From Microbacterium terregens (GTDB lineage: Bacteria > Actinomycetota > Actinomycetes > Actinomycetales > Microbacteriaceae): DNA of 64,000 bases. Position numbers and translations under genes: made by a program. The DNA lies in assembly GCF_039534975.1 (NCBI RefSeq), contig NZ_BAAAWH010000001.1:2232001-2296000 (forward strand), in the 5' to 3' direction. Numbering within the stretch: the first letter of the stretch is position 1; every line of letters begins with the position of its first letter. The notes under the pieces are model-generated. The model was given only the letters and a program-made list of their open reading frames with translations. It was not told where the DNA came from and did no database searches. Positions 11,309 through 20,381 of the stretch are shown in pieces.

Positions 11309-12865
11309 TCAGCCGCGACCGAGGAGCTTCTGCAGCTCGGCCAGCTCGGCTTCGCTGGGCGCACCCTTGGCTGCCCCGAGACCGAACCCCGAACCGCTGG
11401 GCGCCGCGGGGACGGATGCCGCAATGCCGGCGTTCTCGGCGGCGCGCTTGGCCGGGTTTCCCGACCGCGACCCCTTCGCCTTCTGCTGCTTGCCCCGCTT
11501 CGTCGACGCGCCCGGACGAGTGCCCGGAATCGGGCCCATGCCGGGGATGTTGGGCGTTCCGCCGCGGGCGACGGTCTTCATCATCTTGGCGGCCTGCTCG
11601 AACCGGTTGACCAGCGCATTGACATCGGTCACGGTCATTCCTGAGCCGCGTGCGATGCGCAGGCGGCGCGATCCGTTCAGCACCTTGGGGTTGCGGCGCT
11701 CTGTGGGCGTCATCGAGCGGATGATCGCCTCGGTGCGGTCCAGGTCCTTCTCGTCGAAGTCCTCGAGCTGCTGCTTCATCGAGCCCATGCCGGGGAGCAT
11801 CCCCAGCATCTTCTTCATCGAGCCCATCTTCTTCAGCTGCTGCATCTGATCGAGGAAGTCCTCGAGCGTGAAGCTGTCGGTCGCGAGCTTCTCTGCCATC
11901 TTCATGGCTTCGGTCTCGTCGAAGGCCTGCTGAGCCTGCTCGATGAGGGTCAGGATGTCGCCGAGGTCGAGGATCCGCGAGGCCATACGGTCGGGGTGGA
12001 ACGGCTCGAGGTCGTCCAGTCCCTCACCCGTGGACGCGTAGATGATGGGGCGTCCGGTCACCGAAGCCACCGACAGCGCTGCGCCGCCCCGCGAGTCGCC
12101 GTCCAGCTTGGAGAGCACGACGCCGGTGAAGTCCACGCCCTCCTGGAAGGCCTTGGCCGTGTTGACGGCATCCTGACCGGTCAGCGCGTCGATGACGAAC
12201 AGGACCTCGTCGGGATCGGTGGCCTTGCGGATGTCGGATGCCTGCTTCATCATCTCCGCGTCCACGCCGAGGCGTCCCGCGGTGTCGATGATGACGACGT
12301 CGTGCTGCTGACGCCGTGCGACCTCGACGCCGTCGCGGGCGACCTTCACGGGGTCGCCGACGCCGTTGCCGGGCTCGGGGGCGTAGATCGCGGCGCCGGC
12401 CTGGCCGGCGACGACCTGAAGCTGGTTCACCGCGTTCGGTCGCTGCAGGTCTGCCGCGATCAGCAGCGGCGTGTGCCCGTCCTTCTCCAGCAGCTTGGCG
12501 AGCTTGCCGGCGAAGGTCGTCTTGCCCGAGCCCTGAAGGCCGGCGAGCATGATGATCGTCGGCGGCGTCTTCGCGAACTGCAGGCGGCGCTGCTGACCAC
12601 CGAGGATCGCGACGAGCTCCTCATTGACGATCTGCACGACCTGCTGGGCGGGGTTGAGCGCCTTGCTGACCTCATCGCCCAGCGCGCGCTCGCGTACCTT
12701 CGCGGTGAAGTCCTTCACCACGGGCAGCGCGACATCCGCGTCCAGCAGGGCGCGGCGGATCTCCCGGACCGTTCCGTCCACGTCCGCGGGCGTCAGCTTG
12801 CCCTTGGTGCGGAGGTTGCGGAAGGTATCGGTGAGGCGATCTGAGAGCGTGCCGAAGGTTGCCAT
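11309..12865 (-). CDS. ffh: signal recognition particle protein Ffh
   Basis: GTPase that binds signal peptides and 4.5S RNA and delivers ribosomes to FtsY at the membrane. The 518-residue product has the N domain, then the G domain with the P-loop AGLQGSGKTT (108-117), DTAGRL, and VVLSKLDGDSRGG. The methionine-rich M domain has the KMGSMKKMLGMLPGMGSMK stretch near residue 355. The C-terminus is a basic, Ala/Gly-rich tail. The G4 element reads SKLD instead of the usual TKLD. The partner receptor ftsY lies 4 kb away on the same strand. Confidence 0.96.
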   Translation of the reverse strand: MATFGTLSDRLTDTFRNLRTKGKLTPADVDGTVREIRRALLDADVALPVVKDFTAKVRERALGDEVSKALNPAQQVVQIVNEELVAILGGQQRRLQFAKTPPTIIMLAGLQGSGKTTFAGKLAKLLEKDGHTPLLIAADLQRPNAVNQLQVVAGQAGAAIYAPEPGNGVGDPVKVARDGVEVARRQQHDVVIIDTAGRLGVDAEMMKQASDIRKATDPDEVLFVIDALTGQDAVNTAKAFQEGVDFTGVVLSKLDGDSRGGAALSVASVTGRPIIYASTGEGLDDLEPFHPDRMASRILDLGDILTLIEQAQQAFDETEAMKMAEKLATDSFTLEDFLDQMQQLKKMGSMKKMLGMLPGMGSMKQQLEDFDEKDLDRTEAIIRSMTPTERRNPKVLNGSRRLRIARGSGMTVTDVNALVNRFEQAAKMMKTVARGGTPNIPGMGPIPGTRPGASTKRGKQQKAKGSRSGNPAKRAAENAGIAASVPAAPSGSGFGLGAAKGAPSEAELAELQKLLGRG

Positions 12866-12898
12866 AGTGCTCCAAGTTTACGTGAGCGGATCGTCCGC

Positions 12899-13885
12899 TC
12901 AGTCTTCGCCGAGCTCCTGGAAGATCGTGAGCTGCAGGTCGGCCGGCGCGCGCAGGCGCGCGTTGATCGAGCGCCACGGCGTCTCACGAGCGGATGCCTC
13001 GACCCGAGCACCGGCCCGCACGAGCCGCTGCACGGTGGCGGGGGTGTCCTCGACCTCGAACGCGACGCGGATCCGAGCGCTGGAACCGCCATCGGTCTCG
13101 ACCCGATCGATCAGGGAGACCTGGCCCGGGTTGGCCAGCTCCAGGGTCGCCTCGCCCGCGCCGAGGATGACCACGCGGGCGTCGCCGTCTCCCTCGTAGG
13201 ACTCTCGCTCGGGCAGGCCCAGCTCGTCGCGGTAGAACCGGACCGCGGAGTCGAAGTCGGGAGCCTGGACCACGACGCGCAGCTGACGCACCGTCGACGA
13301 TGCCTCCGCAGCAACGCTGTGCACCGCACCGAGAGCCGCGTCGAGCATACGAGGCAGGGGCGTGCGCCCCGCACCGTCCTCAGCCCACGCGTCCAGGGCC
13401 GCGAGCACGGCGCCCGCGAACGCGGCGCCGATCACGTCGGCGCGCAGCCGATCTGCGCCCCCGCGCCGCAGCCGCTCGGACACGGCGCGCGCGATCCGCG
13501 ACCGGCGCAACGAGGCCTCCCGTTCCAGCTCGTCGACCAGTCCCATCGCGGCTGCGTTCACGAGCGCCAGGGCGAGGCTGTCCGGCGCGAAGTCCGCGGC
13601 GATGGCCGCGGTCGCCGCGCGCACGTCGGCCCCGGCATCCGTCGTCTGATCCTCCGCGAGGCGCTGCTGCAGCTGTGCGATGCGTTCGTCCAGACCCGCC
13701 CACAGGATGTCGCCTTTGGAGGCGAAGTAGTTGAAGAAGCTGGAGCGGCTGACGCCCGCGCGCTGGGCGATGTCTGCGATCGACGTCGCTTCGTACCCCT
13801 GCTCGAGGAACAGTTCGCACGCGGCTTCGGCGAGAGTCTCTCGAGAAGAGGCGCGGGGCCGGCCGGTTCGCGAATCGGCATTCAT
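12899..13885 (-). CDS. TetR-family regulator fused to a VOC (glyoxalase-like) domain
   Basis: Residues ~1-60 form a TetR DNA-binding domain (ETLAEAACELFLEQGYEATS, then IAQRAGVSRSSFFNYFASKG). Residues ~60-195 form the helical TetR ligand/dimer domain. Residues ~200-328 are a separate VOC domain (VRQLRVVVQAPDFDSAVRFY, FEVEDTPATVQRLV, LQLTIFQELGED). TetR proteins are usually 190-220 residues, so this is a fusion that could sense a small molecule through an enzyme-like fold. It is divergent from lipB. The ATG is preceded by AAGGTGGGG, and a -10-like TACTAT lies on the minus strand at 13912-13917. A palindrome at 13919-13933 is its likely operator. The ligand is unknown. Confidence 0.88.
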   Translation of the reverse strand: MNADSRTGRPRASSRETLAEAACELFLEQGYEATSIADIAQRAGVSRSSFFNYFASKGDILWAGLDERIAQLQQRLAEDQTTDAGADVRAATAAIAADFAPDSLALALVNAAAMGLVDELEREASLRRSRIARAVSERLRRGGADRLRADVIGAAFAGAVLAALDAWAEDGAGRTPLPRMLDAALGAVHSVAAEASSTVRQLRVVVQAPDFDSAVRFYRDELGLPERESYEGDGDARVVILGAGEATLELANPGQVSLIDRVETDGGSSARIRVAFEVEDTPATVQRLVRAGARVEASARETPWRSINARLRAPADLQLTIFQELGED

Positions 13886-13918
13886 GACCCCACCTTACGG
13901 TTGCCGCGCGCATAGTAT

Positions 13919-13933
13919 TTGTACCGAGTACAA
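13919..13933. promoter_or_regulatory. candidate operator of the TetR-VOC regulator
   Basis: Perfect 15-bp palindrome TTGTACCGAGTACAA (6-bp arms, 3-bp centre) in the 71-bp gap between the divergent regulator and lipB. It abuts the minus-strand -10-like TACTAT (13912-13917), so binding would repress the regulator's own gene and possibly lipB-lipA. Size and position fit TetR operators; the pairing is an inference. Confidence 0.6.
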
Positions 13934-13956
13934 CAACACTCGCGAAGGGACCCCTC

Positions 13957-14595
13957 GTGCTCGAGATCATTTCCGCCGGCCTTGCTCCGGATTACGTGCC
14001 CTATCACGACGGGTGGGAGCTGCAACGGCGGATCCACGCCGATGTGCTCTGCGGTGACCGACCCGACACGCTGCTCCTGCTCGAGCATGAGGCCGTCTAC
14101 ACAGCCGGCAGGCGAACCGAGCCGCAGGAACGACCGAGCGATGGCACGCCGGTCATCGACGTCGACCGCGGCGGCAAGATCACGTGGCACGGCCCGGGGC
14201 AGCTCGTCGGGTACCCGATCGTGCGCCTGCCCGAGCCGGTCGACGTGGTCGCCCACGTCCGTCGCCTCGAGCGACTGCTGATCGACGCCCTGCGGGAGCA
14301 CGGGGTGTCGGGATACCGCATCGAGGGCCGCAGCGGCGTGTGGGTACGGCGGCCGCTGTCAGAGGACAAGGTCGCGGCGATCGGCGTCCGCGTGGAGAAG
14401 GGCGTCACCATGCACGGCTTCGCGGTCAATTGCGACAACACTCTCGCCGGGTTCCGCGCCATCATCCCGTGCGGGATCACCGACGCCGGGGTCACCACCG
14501 TCAGCGAGGTGGTCGCGCGGGATGTCGCGCCCGCAGACCTGATCGACTCGATCGTCTCCGTCTTCGAAGCCGAGTACGCCGGGGTACCGGCGTGA
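13957..14595 (+). CDS. lipB: octanoyltransferase LipB
   Basis: Transfers octanoyl from acyl carrier protein to the lipoyl domains of 2-oxoacid dehydrogenases and GcvH. The 212-residue product shows the family's [28 protein letters not shown] and [10 protein letters not shown] blocks. The catalytic Cys is in the IIPCGI motif (about residue 172) and the Lys in [18 protein letters not shown]. The start is GTG 13957, with AGGGAC upstream. It overlaps lipA by four bases (GTGA), so the two lipoylation steps are coupled. Confidence 0.96.
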   Translation: MLEIISAGLAPDYVPYHDGWELQRRIHADVLCGDRPDTLLLLEHEAVYTAGRRTEPQERPSDGTPVIDVDRGGKITWHGPGQLVGYPIVRLPEPVDVVAHVRRLERLLIDALREHGVSGYRIEGRSGVWVRRPLSEDKVAAIGVRVEKGVTMHGFAVNCDNTLAGFRAIIPCGITDAGVTTVSEVVARDVAPADLIDSIVSVFEAEYAGVPA

Positions 14596-15626
14596 GCGGC
14601 TGCGCGACCGGAAGCACGGCATCCACTCCCGCCGCCGCGCCCGGCGGCCGCAAGCTGCTCCGGCTCGAGGTGCGCAATGCGCAGACACCCATCGAGCGGA
14701 AACCGGAGTGGATCAAGACCCGCGCGAAGATGGGTCCCGAGTACACGGCGCTGCACTCCCTGGTCAAGGAGGAAGGCCTGCACACGGTGTGTCAGGAGGC
14801 CGGCTGCCCCAACATCTACGAATGCTGGGAGGATCGCGAGGCGACGTTCCTGATCGGCGGATCGCAGTGCACGCGACGCTGCGATTTCTGCCAGATCGAC
14901 ACCGGCAAGCCCGCCGACTACGACACGGACGAGCCGCGCCGGGTGGCCGAGAGCGTGCAGAAGATGCGGTTGCGCTACGCCACGGTGACCGGCGTCGCGC
15001 GCGACGATCTGCCGGACGAGGGCGCGTGGCTGCACGCCGAGACGGTGCGCCGCATCCACGCCGACAACCCCGGCACCGGCGTCGAGATCCTCGCGACGGA
15101 CTTCTCGGGCAATCCCGATCTGCTGCGGACCGTGTTCGAATCGCGGCCGGAGGTGTTCGCGCACAACGTCGAGACGGTGCCGCGCATCTTCAAGCGCATC
15201 CGACCGGCGTTCCGCTACGAGCGCTCGTTGGACGTTCTCACGCGGGCCCGCGAGTTCGGACTCATCACCAAGTCGAACCTGATCCTGGGTATGGGCGAGG
15301 AGCCCGCCGAGGTCGTACAGGCGCTGCAGGACCTGCATGATGCGGGGACCGACATCATCACGATCACGCAGTACCTGCGCCCGTCGCCCCGCCACCTGCC
15401 CGTGGACCGGTGGGTCAAGCCCGCGGAGTTCGTCCAGTTCAAGGAGGAGGCGGAGCGGATCGGCTTCCTCGGTGTCCTGGCCGGCCCGCTGGTGCGCTCG
15501 TCGTATCGTGCGGGACGCCTGTGGGCGCAGTCGATGATCTCGAAGGGGCGCGACATCCCCCAGGGCCTCTCGCACCTGGCGCAGGACATCGCGCACGAGG
15601 GCCTGACGTTCTCCCAGGCGGTGTGA
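14592..15626 (+). CDS. lipA: lipoyl synthase
   Basis: Radical-SAM enzyme that inserts two sulphurs into protein-bound octanoyl groups. The 344-residue product has the auxiliary cluster cysteines in [14 protein letters not shown] and the radical-SAM CxxxCxxC as [11 protein letters not shown] distal serine motif, LVRSSYRAG, provides the third auxiliary ligand. The start is the GTG inside the lipB stop (GTGA). Longer in-frame readings extend into lipB and have no homology. Confidence 0.96.
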   Translation: MSGCATGSTASTPAAAPGGRKLLRLEVRNAQTPIERKPEWIKTRAKMGPEYTALHSLVKEEGLHTVCQEAGCPNIYECWEDREATFLIGGSQCTRRCDFCQIDTGKPADYDTDEPRRVAESVQKMRLRYATVTGVARDDLPDEGAWLHAETVRRIHADNPGTGVEILATDFSGNPDLLRTVFESRPEVFAHNVETVPRIFKRIRPAFRYERSLDVLTRAREFGLITKSNLILGMGEEPAEVVQALQDLHDAGTDIITITQYLRPSPRHLPVDRWVKPAEFVQFKEEAERIGFLGVLAGPLVRSSYRAGRLWAQSMISKGRDIPQGLSHLAQDIAHEGLTFSQAV

Positions 15627-15654
15627 GGCGGGTTGCGCGGACACCCTCGCGGGG

Positions 15655-16164
15655 CTACGCGGCGATGTGCGGGAACACCCAGCTGCCGTCGAGCACCTCA
15701 GGACGGGGCCGATACAGCCGAACCAGATAGTTCCACCCCTCGGTGACCGGGATGGCGTTGGGAACGTCCCGCGGGTAGTCGCCGAACCGCACCGTCGTGG
15801 ACCCGTCCGCGTTCTTCACTCCCGTGATGTTGTTCGCGGTGTGGGCCTCGCGCTCGTTGGGCTCGAAGTACCCCTTCGCGTTGTACACCGAGATCGACCA
15901 GAACCCGTCGACGGGGACAACCATCGCCGACAGATATCGGTCGCCATGCTCAGGCAGAGTGAGCGTCGCTCCCCGACGGACGTCGACGACCGCGAAGCTG
16001 TACAGCGTGTCCCGGTTGAGCCGGATCACGGTCTGCTCGTCGATCGCGGCAGGCTTGCGATTGTGGAGGAAGCGGTTGACCCCGCCCGCGCTGTCCTGCA
16101 GCTCGCGGAACATGCGGTCCGTCTCGGCGCGAGCGAAGTTGTCGGCGTTCACAGGAGTGGACAC
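15655..16164 (-). CDS. compact DUF1254/DUF1214-like protein
   Basis: A 169-residue protein of unknown function. Residues ~1-80 match the start of DUF1254 proteins (DEQTVIRLNRDTLYSFAVVD, then TLTLPEHGDRYLSAMVV). From about 82 on, the sequence resembles the C-terminal DUF1214 part (FWSISVYNAKGYFEPN, NADGSTTVRFGDYP, NYLVRLYRPRPEVLDGSW). In larger family members these parts are separated by hundreds of residues, so this is a minimal or internally deleted version. There is no signal peptide. GTG start with GGAAAGGAT upstream. The domain names are from memory of motifs. Confidence 0.7.
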   Translation of the reverse strand: MSTPVNADNFARAETDRMFRELQDSAGGVNRFLHNRKPAAIDEQTVIRLNRDTLYSFAVVDVRRGATLTLPEHGDRYLSAMVVPVDGFWSISVYNAKGYFEPNEREAHTANNITGVKNADGSTTVRFGDYPRDVPNAIPVTEGWNYLVRLYRPRPEVLDGSWVFPHIAA

Positions 16165-16227
16165 GAACCGGATCCTTTCCTTCGCCCATCGCCGTGCAGG
16201 GCAGCATGCGAGCCGGGGATGCCGCTC

Positions 16228-16728
16228 TCAGTCGGCGCTGGTGACCGAGAGGATCGCGCCGTCCGAGTCCAGATTGACCAGGAGGACATCGTCGGTGGCG
16301 TCGGGGTCCAGCGCGTACTCGAGTACCGCGAACGGGTCGGCCCCGCCGTGCTCATCGGCGAGGATCGTCATGCTCATCAGCTGCAGGGAACGGATCACAT
16401 CGACCTGCGTGTCGCCGGAGATGTCGACCAGCAGCTCTTCGAGGTCGTCACCGAGCGTCGCCTGCTGGTGCAGGATGTACTCGATCACCTCACTCGTGCG
16501 GTCATCGAGCTCGGACACCATCGCGTTGCGGGCCGTGTGATCGATCGACTCGATCGATGAGATCAGGCTCGCCGCGACATCCAGGGCAGCCTCGGACACA
16601 TCGTCCTGGTCGGGCGCCGTGAGATCGACGGTCACCGTCTGATCCCCGAGATCGACGTTCTCGGACCAGAAGATCGACCCGTCGGGGCCGGACTCCAGGA
16701 GTCCGAAGTAATCGTGCTCAATCGCCAT
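16228..16728 (-). CDS. DUF2004-like hypothetical protein
   Basis: A 166-residue acidic, soluble protein with no signal peptide or membrane segment. The opening AIEHDYFGLLES and the stretch LLVDISGDTQVDVIRSLQLM (about residues 110-129) recall DUF2004 proteins common in Microbacteriaceae. The function is unknown. I chose ATG 16728 because the family begins MAIEHDYFG; an in-frame start 27 bp upstream exists. It lies between the DUF1254-like gene and ftsY, all on the minus strand but with gaps of 60-85 bp. Confidence 0.7.
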   Translation of the reverse strand: MAIEHDYFGLLESGPDGSIFWSENVDLGDQTVTVDLTAPDQDDVSEAALDVAASLISSIESIDHTARNAMVSELDDRTSEVIEYILHQQATLGDDLEELLVDISGDTQVDVIRSLQLMSMTILADEHGGADPFAVLEYALDPDATDDVLLVNLDSDGAILSVTSAD

Positions 16729-16811
16729 ATCCCCATGAAACCAGCACGGCGGCATCGGCGCTATCCCGCTGCGGCGAGCCGCGAGGTTCGCGGTCGGATA
16801 TCAGGAACCGG

Positions 16812-17681
16812 TCAATCGACCAGGGCCGCGGCAAAGACGTGCGGGGTGAAGCCGGTGAGGTCGCCGATGCCCTCGCCCTGCCCGAGGAGCTTGACCGGGA
16901 TGCCTGTCCGCTCCTGCACGGCGAGGACGAACCCGCCCCGCGCCGAACCGTCCAACTTGGTGAGCACCAGCCCGGTGACACCGGCGTGCTCCAGGAACGC
17001 CTGTGCCTGCAGGACCCCGTTCTGCCCGGTGGTCGCGTCCAGCACGAGCAGCACCTCGCTGATCGGGGCCCGTTTTTCGATCACGCGCCGGATCTTGCCG
17101 AGCTCGTCCATCAGGCCGCCCTTGGTGTGCAGGCGGCCGGCGGTGTCAACGAGCACGATCTCGGTCCCGGTGCGCTGTGCGTATTCGATCGTCTGAAAGG
17201 CGACGGATGCCGGGTCCTGCCCTTCGTGCTGCGGGCGGACGATCGCCGCTCCCCCGCGCTCGGCCCATGTCGCGAGTTGGTCGACGGCGGCGGCCCGGAA
17301 GGTGTCGGCCGCGCCGACGACCACGCTGCGGCCATAGCGCTGCAGGAACTTGGCGAACTTGCCGATCGTCGTGGTCTTTCCGACGCCGTTCACGCCGACC
17401 ACCAGCACCACCGCCGGGCGCTCGGTCAGATGCAGGGTGGTGTCGAACTTCGCGAAGTGCTCTTCGAGCGTTTCCTTGAGCATCCGCTGCAGGTCGCGCG
17501 GGTCGGTCGTCCGATAGCGCTCGACCTTTTCACGCAGCTCGTCCACGATGCGCTCCGTGATGTCGGGACCGAAGTCCGCGGTCAGCAGCGCCGTCTCGAG
17601 GTCGTCCCACGTCGTCTCATCGATCGTCGGGCGCACGAACATGCCGCGCAATGCGCCGCCCAGGGACCACTTCTCTGCCAT
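16812..17681 (-). CDS. ftsY: signal recognition particle receptor FtsY
   Basis: Membrane-associated GTPase that docks the Ffh-ribosome complex. The 289-residue protein is almost only the NG domain. It has the P-loop GVNGVGKT (96-103), DTAGRLHTKGGLMDEL, and GLVLTKLDGSARGG. The acidic N-terminal A domain or membrane anchor of many FtsY proteins is missing; the N-terminus has only a short amphipathic segment (WSLGGALRGMF). The ATG at 17681 has TAGGCT exactly six bases upstream (17688-17693), so the mRNA is probably leaderless. Confidence 0.95.
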   Translation of the reverse strand: MAEKWSLGGALRGMFVRPTIDETTWDDLETALLTADFGPDITERIVDELREKVERYRTTDPRDLQRMLKETLEEHFAKFDTTLHLTERPAVVLVVGVNGVGKTTTIGKFAKFLQRYGRSVVVGAADTFRAAAVDQLATWAERGGAAIVRPQHEGQDPASVAFQTIEYAQRTGTEIVLVDTAGRLHTKGGLMDELGKIRRVIEKRAPISEVLLVLDATTGQNGVLQAQAFLEHAGVTGLVLTKLDGSARGGFVLAVQERTGIPVKLLGQGEGIGDLTGFTPHVFAAALVD

Positions 17682-17765
17682 GCGTCAAGCCTAGGCTCTG
17701 GTATCCGGGGAACTCGGCGCCGGCCCGCCTGCAGTCGCGCTCGCGTACAGCGCGGCTTGCAGAGC

Positions 17766-20381
17766 ATGATGAAGGTCATGTCATCAGGGACGCCAGCGCC
17801 GCCCGAGATCAGGACGCCCGATCAGCGGCTTCGCGTGTTCGTCAGTTCCACGCTCGCGGAACTCGCCGAGGAGCGCGCAGCGGTCGCCCGAGCCATCGAG
17901 TCGCTGGGCCTGAGTCCCGTGATGTTCGAGCTGGGCGCAAGGCCCCACCCGCCGCAGGAGCTGTACCGGGCATATCTGGCGCAGTCGGACATCTTCATCG
18001 GGCTGTACTGGGAGAGTTACGGATGGATCGGGCCGAACATGGACATCTCCGGCCTCGAGGACGAGTTCCGTCTCTCCGGCCCCCGCCCCCGACTGCTGTA
18101 TCTCAAGGCGCCGGCGCCGGCTCGGCAGCCGCGGCTGAGCGCGATGATCGACGAGATCCGTGAACAGGGCACGGATGCCTACCGCACGTTCCACACGGCG
18201 AAGGAGCTGCGCCGCCTGGTGCGCAGCGATCTTGCGCTGCTGCTGAGCGAGCGGTTCGTCAGCGGCGCCGGCGCCCGAGCCGGAAGACCGCTTTCCGAGC
18301 CGGAGACGCACAGCGACCGCACACTGCCGATCACCTCGACCTCGCTGATCGGACGCGAGGACGACATCGAGGCCGTCCTCGCGCTGCTGGATGCGCCCGA
18401 CGTTCGGATGGTGACTCTCAGTGGCGCAGGCGGCCTGGGCAAGACACGGATCGCGATCGCGGTCGGCGAGGCGATCGACGCGCGTAACGAGATGCGCGTG
18501 GTGTTCGCGCCGCTCGCGGCGACGGCCGAGGCTTCCGCGGTCATCCCTCGCGTGGCGTCGGCCGCAGGCGCCTCGATCGAGGGGATGCGGTCAGCCCGAG
18601 ACGCACTGATCGACCGGATTGCCGACGAACGCACGCTGCTGATCCTGGACAACCTGGAGCAGGTCGCGGCCGTCGGCCCCGAGCTGCACGATCTTCTCGC
18701 ACACTGCCCGGGGCTGAAGATCCTGACCACCAGCCGCACCGTTCTTCGCATTCGCGCAGAGCATGAATACGCAGTCGGACCGCTCGCGGTGCCCGCGCCC
18801 GCTGAGCAGCTGACGCGGGACGAGGCGCTGGCGCTTCCTGCCGTGCAGCTGTTCGTCGATCGCGCCGTCGCCGTCCGTCGGGGCTTCGTGTTGACTGCCG
18901 AGAACAGCGGCGCCGTGCTGCAGATCTGCCGGCGGCTGGATGGCGTTCCGCTGGCGATCGAGCTCGCGGCGGCGCGGATCCGACTGCTGGAGCCTGACGC
19001 GCTGCTCTCGCGCCTGGAGCACGTGCTGGACGCCTTCGGCGCCGGCCCTGTCGACCTGCCCGAGCGGCAGAGGACTCTGCGTGCCACCGTCGAGTGGAGC
19101 GTCGGACTGCTCGACGAGGCGCAGCGGGGCCTGCTGGCGACACTGTCCGTCTTCGCCGACGGCTGGACCATCGCCGCGGCCGCCGAGGTGTGCAGCGAAG
19201 ACGAGGACCGCACGCTCGATCTGCTGGATGCCCTCGCCGGCCACAGCCTGGTCAGCGTCGACGCGGCCGGAGCGGAGCCGCGCTTCCGGATGCTGTCGAC
19301 GGTGCGCGAGTTCGCCGGTGAGCTGCTGCGGGGCCCGGCGCGAGATGAGGTGGAGCTTCGCCACGCCGAGTGCTTCTCCAGGCTCGTGGAGAGCGAGGGC
19401 CCGCCGGAAGAGCTCGTCGAATGGACCGATCGACTGGCCGCGGACGAGGAGAACATCCGCGTCGCGATCCGCTGGCTGTTCGCCCACGACGTGACCCGGC
19501 TCCCGCACCTGCTGCGCACCCTGTGGTTGTTCTGGCAGATGCACGATCGGATGTCCGAAGGACGCGACTGGGCACGCGAACTCTACGGCCGCGTCGATCT
19601 GCGCGCGCTGGACCTCCGCGCAGCCGCCGAGTTGACCTTCATCACGTCCGTCACCGCGGTCGAGGTCGGCGATGACGACGGGGCACTCGGGACGATCGAG
19701 CCCCTGCAGCGGCTGATCGGCGAGGTGGATGACCCGGGACTGCGCAGCCTCTTGTGGCTCGCCGTCTCCTGGGCGCTGCCGATCACCGGTGACGTCACCG
19801 GCGCCTTGAACGCGGCGAACGCGGCGTACGAAGGTTTCGCCGGGAATCGCGACCCGTTCGTCGCCGCCGCGGCACTCACGGTCGGGATGGTGAGGATGTC
19901 GTTGGGCGATGACGAGTCAGCGCGGCCGTATCTCCTGGAGGTGGACCAGCTCGGATCCCGCTTCGACCTGCAGTGGCTCACATCGAGCGCGCGCACCCAC
20001 CTCGCGGTCATCGACGTGCAGGCCGGCGATCATGATGCCGCGCGGCGTCAGCTCCGCCGCGTGATGGCCGACCTCGACACGGGTCGTACCGCGACTCTGA
20101 CGGCGTGCCAGATCCTCTATGCCTTCGGTCGTCTGTCTGCCGCCGAGGCCGTTCCTGCTGCGGCCGTCACCGCGATCGGTGCCATGGACGGGCTCCGCGC
20201 TCGGGCCGGCAGAGTGCCATGGCCGAACTCGCGGCGGGGCGAGGCCGATCTGCGCGCCCGCATGTCGGAGCAGGTCGACCCGGAGGAGTGGGATGCCGCG
20301 TACGCGGCCGGGCACGAGATGCGCATGAAGGATGCGCTCGGCCTCGTTCGCCACGACGTCGAGGACGCGCCGACTTCCTAG
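17766..20381 (+). CDS. DUF4062-STAND NTPase-helical repeat protein
   Basis: 871 residues from ATG 17766; ATGs at 17769 and 17778 are alternatives. Residues ~22-165 are a DUF4062 domain (RLRVFVSSTLAELAEERAAV, SDIFIGLYWESYGWIG), a TIR-like module. Residues ~190-430 are an NB-ARC/STAND NTPase with Walker A LSGAGGLGKTRIA (218-230), Walker B LLILDN (291-296), sensor ILTTSR (319-324) and GVPLAIE (393-399). A winged-helix region follows (~435-500), then TPR-like helices to ~800. STAND proteins act as ligand-triggered switches, in immunity or regulation. It sits on the plus strand between ftsY and smc, which are normally adjacent, and its stop shares CTAG with the smc stop. The role is unproven. Confidence 0.85.
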   Translation: MMKVMSSGTPAPPEIRTPDQRLRVFVSSTLAELAEERAAVARAIESLGLSPVMFELGARPHPPQELYRAYLAQSDIFIGLYWESYGWIGPNMDISGLEDEFRLSGPRPRLLYLKAPAPARQPRLSAMIDEIREQGTDAYRTFHTAKELRRLVRSDLALLLSERFVSGAGARAGRPLSEPETHSDRTLPITSTSLIGREDDIEAVLALLDAPDVRMVTLSGAGGLGKTRIAIAVGEAIDARNEMRVVFAPLAATAEASAVIPRVASAAGASIEGMRSARDALIDRIADERTLLILDNLEQVAAVGPELHDLLAHCPGLKILTTSRTVLRIRAEHEYAVGPLAVPAPAEQLTRDEALALPAVQLFVDRAVAVRRGFVLTAENSGAVLQICRRLDGVPLAIELAAARIRLLEPDALLSRLEHVLDAFGAGPVDLPERQRTLRATVEWSVGLLDEAQRGLLATLSVFADGWTIAAAAEVCSEDEDRTLDLLDALAGHSLVSVDAAGAEPRFRMLSTVREFAGELLRGPARDEVELRHAECFSRLVESEGPPEELVEWTDRLAADEENIRVAIRWLFAHDVTRLPHLLRTLWLFWQMHDRMSEGRDWARELYGRVDLRALDLRAAAELTFITSVTAVEVGDDDGALGTIEPLQRLIGEVDDPGLRSLLWLAVSWALPITGDVTGALNAANAAYEGFAGNRDPFVAAAALTVGMVRMSLGDDESARPYLLEVDQLGSRFDLQWLTSSARTHLAVIDVQAGDHDAARRQLRRVMADLDTGRTATLTACQILYAFGRLSAAEAVPAAAVTAIGAMDGLRARAGRVPWPNSRRGEADLRARMSEQVDPEEWDAAYAAGHEMRMKDALGLVRHDVEDAPTS

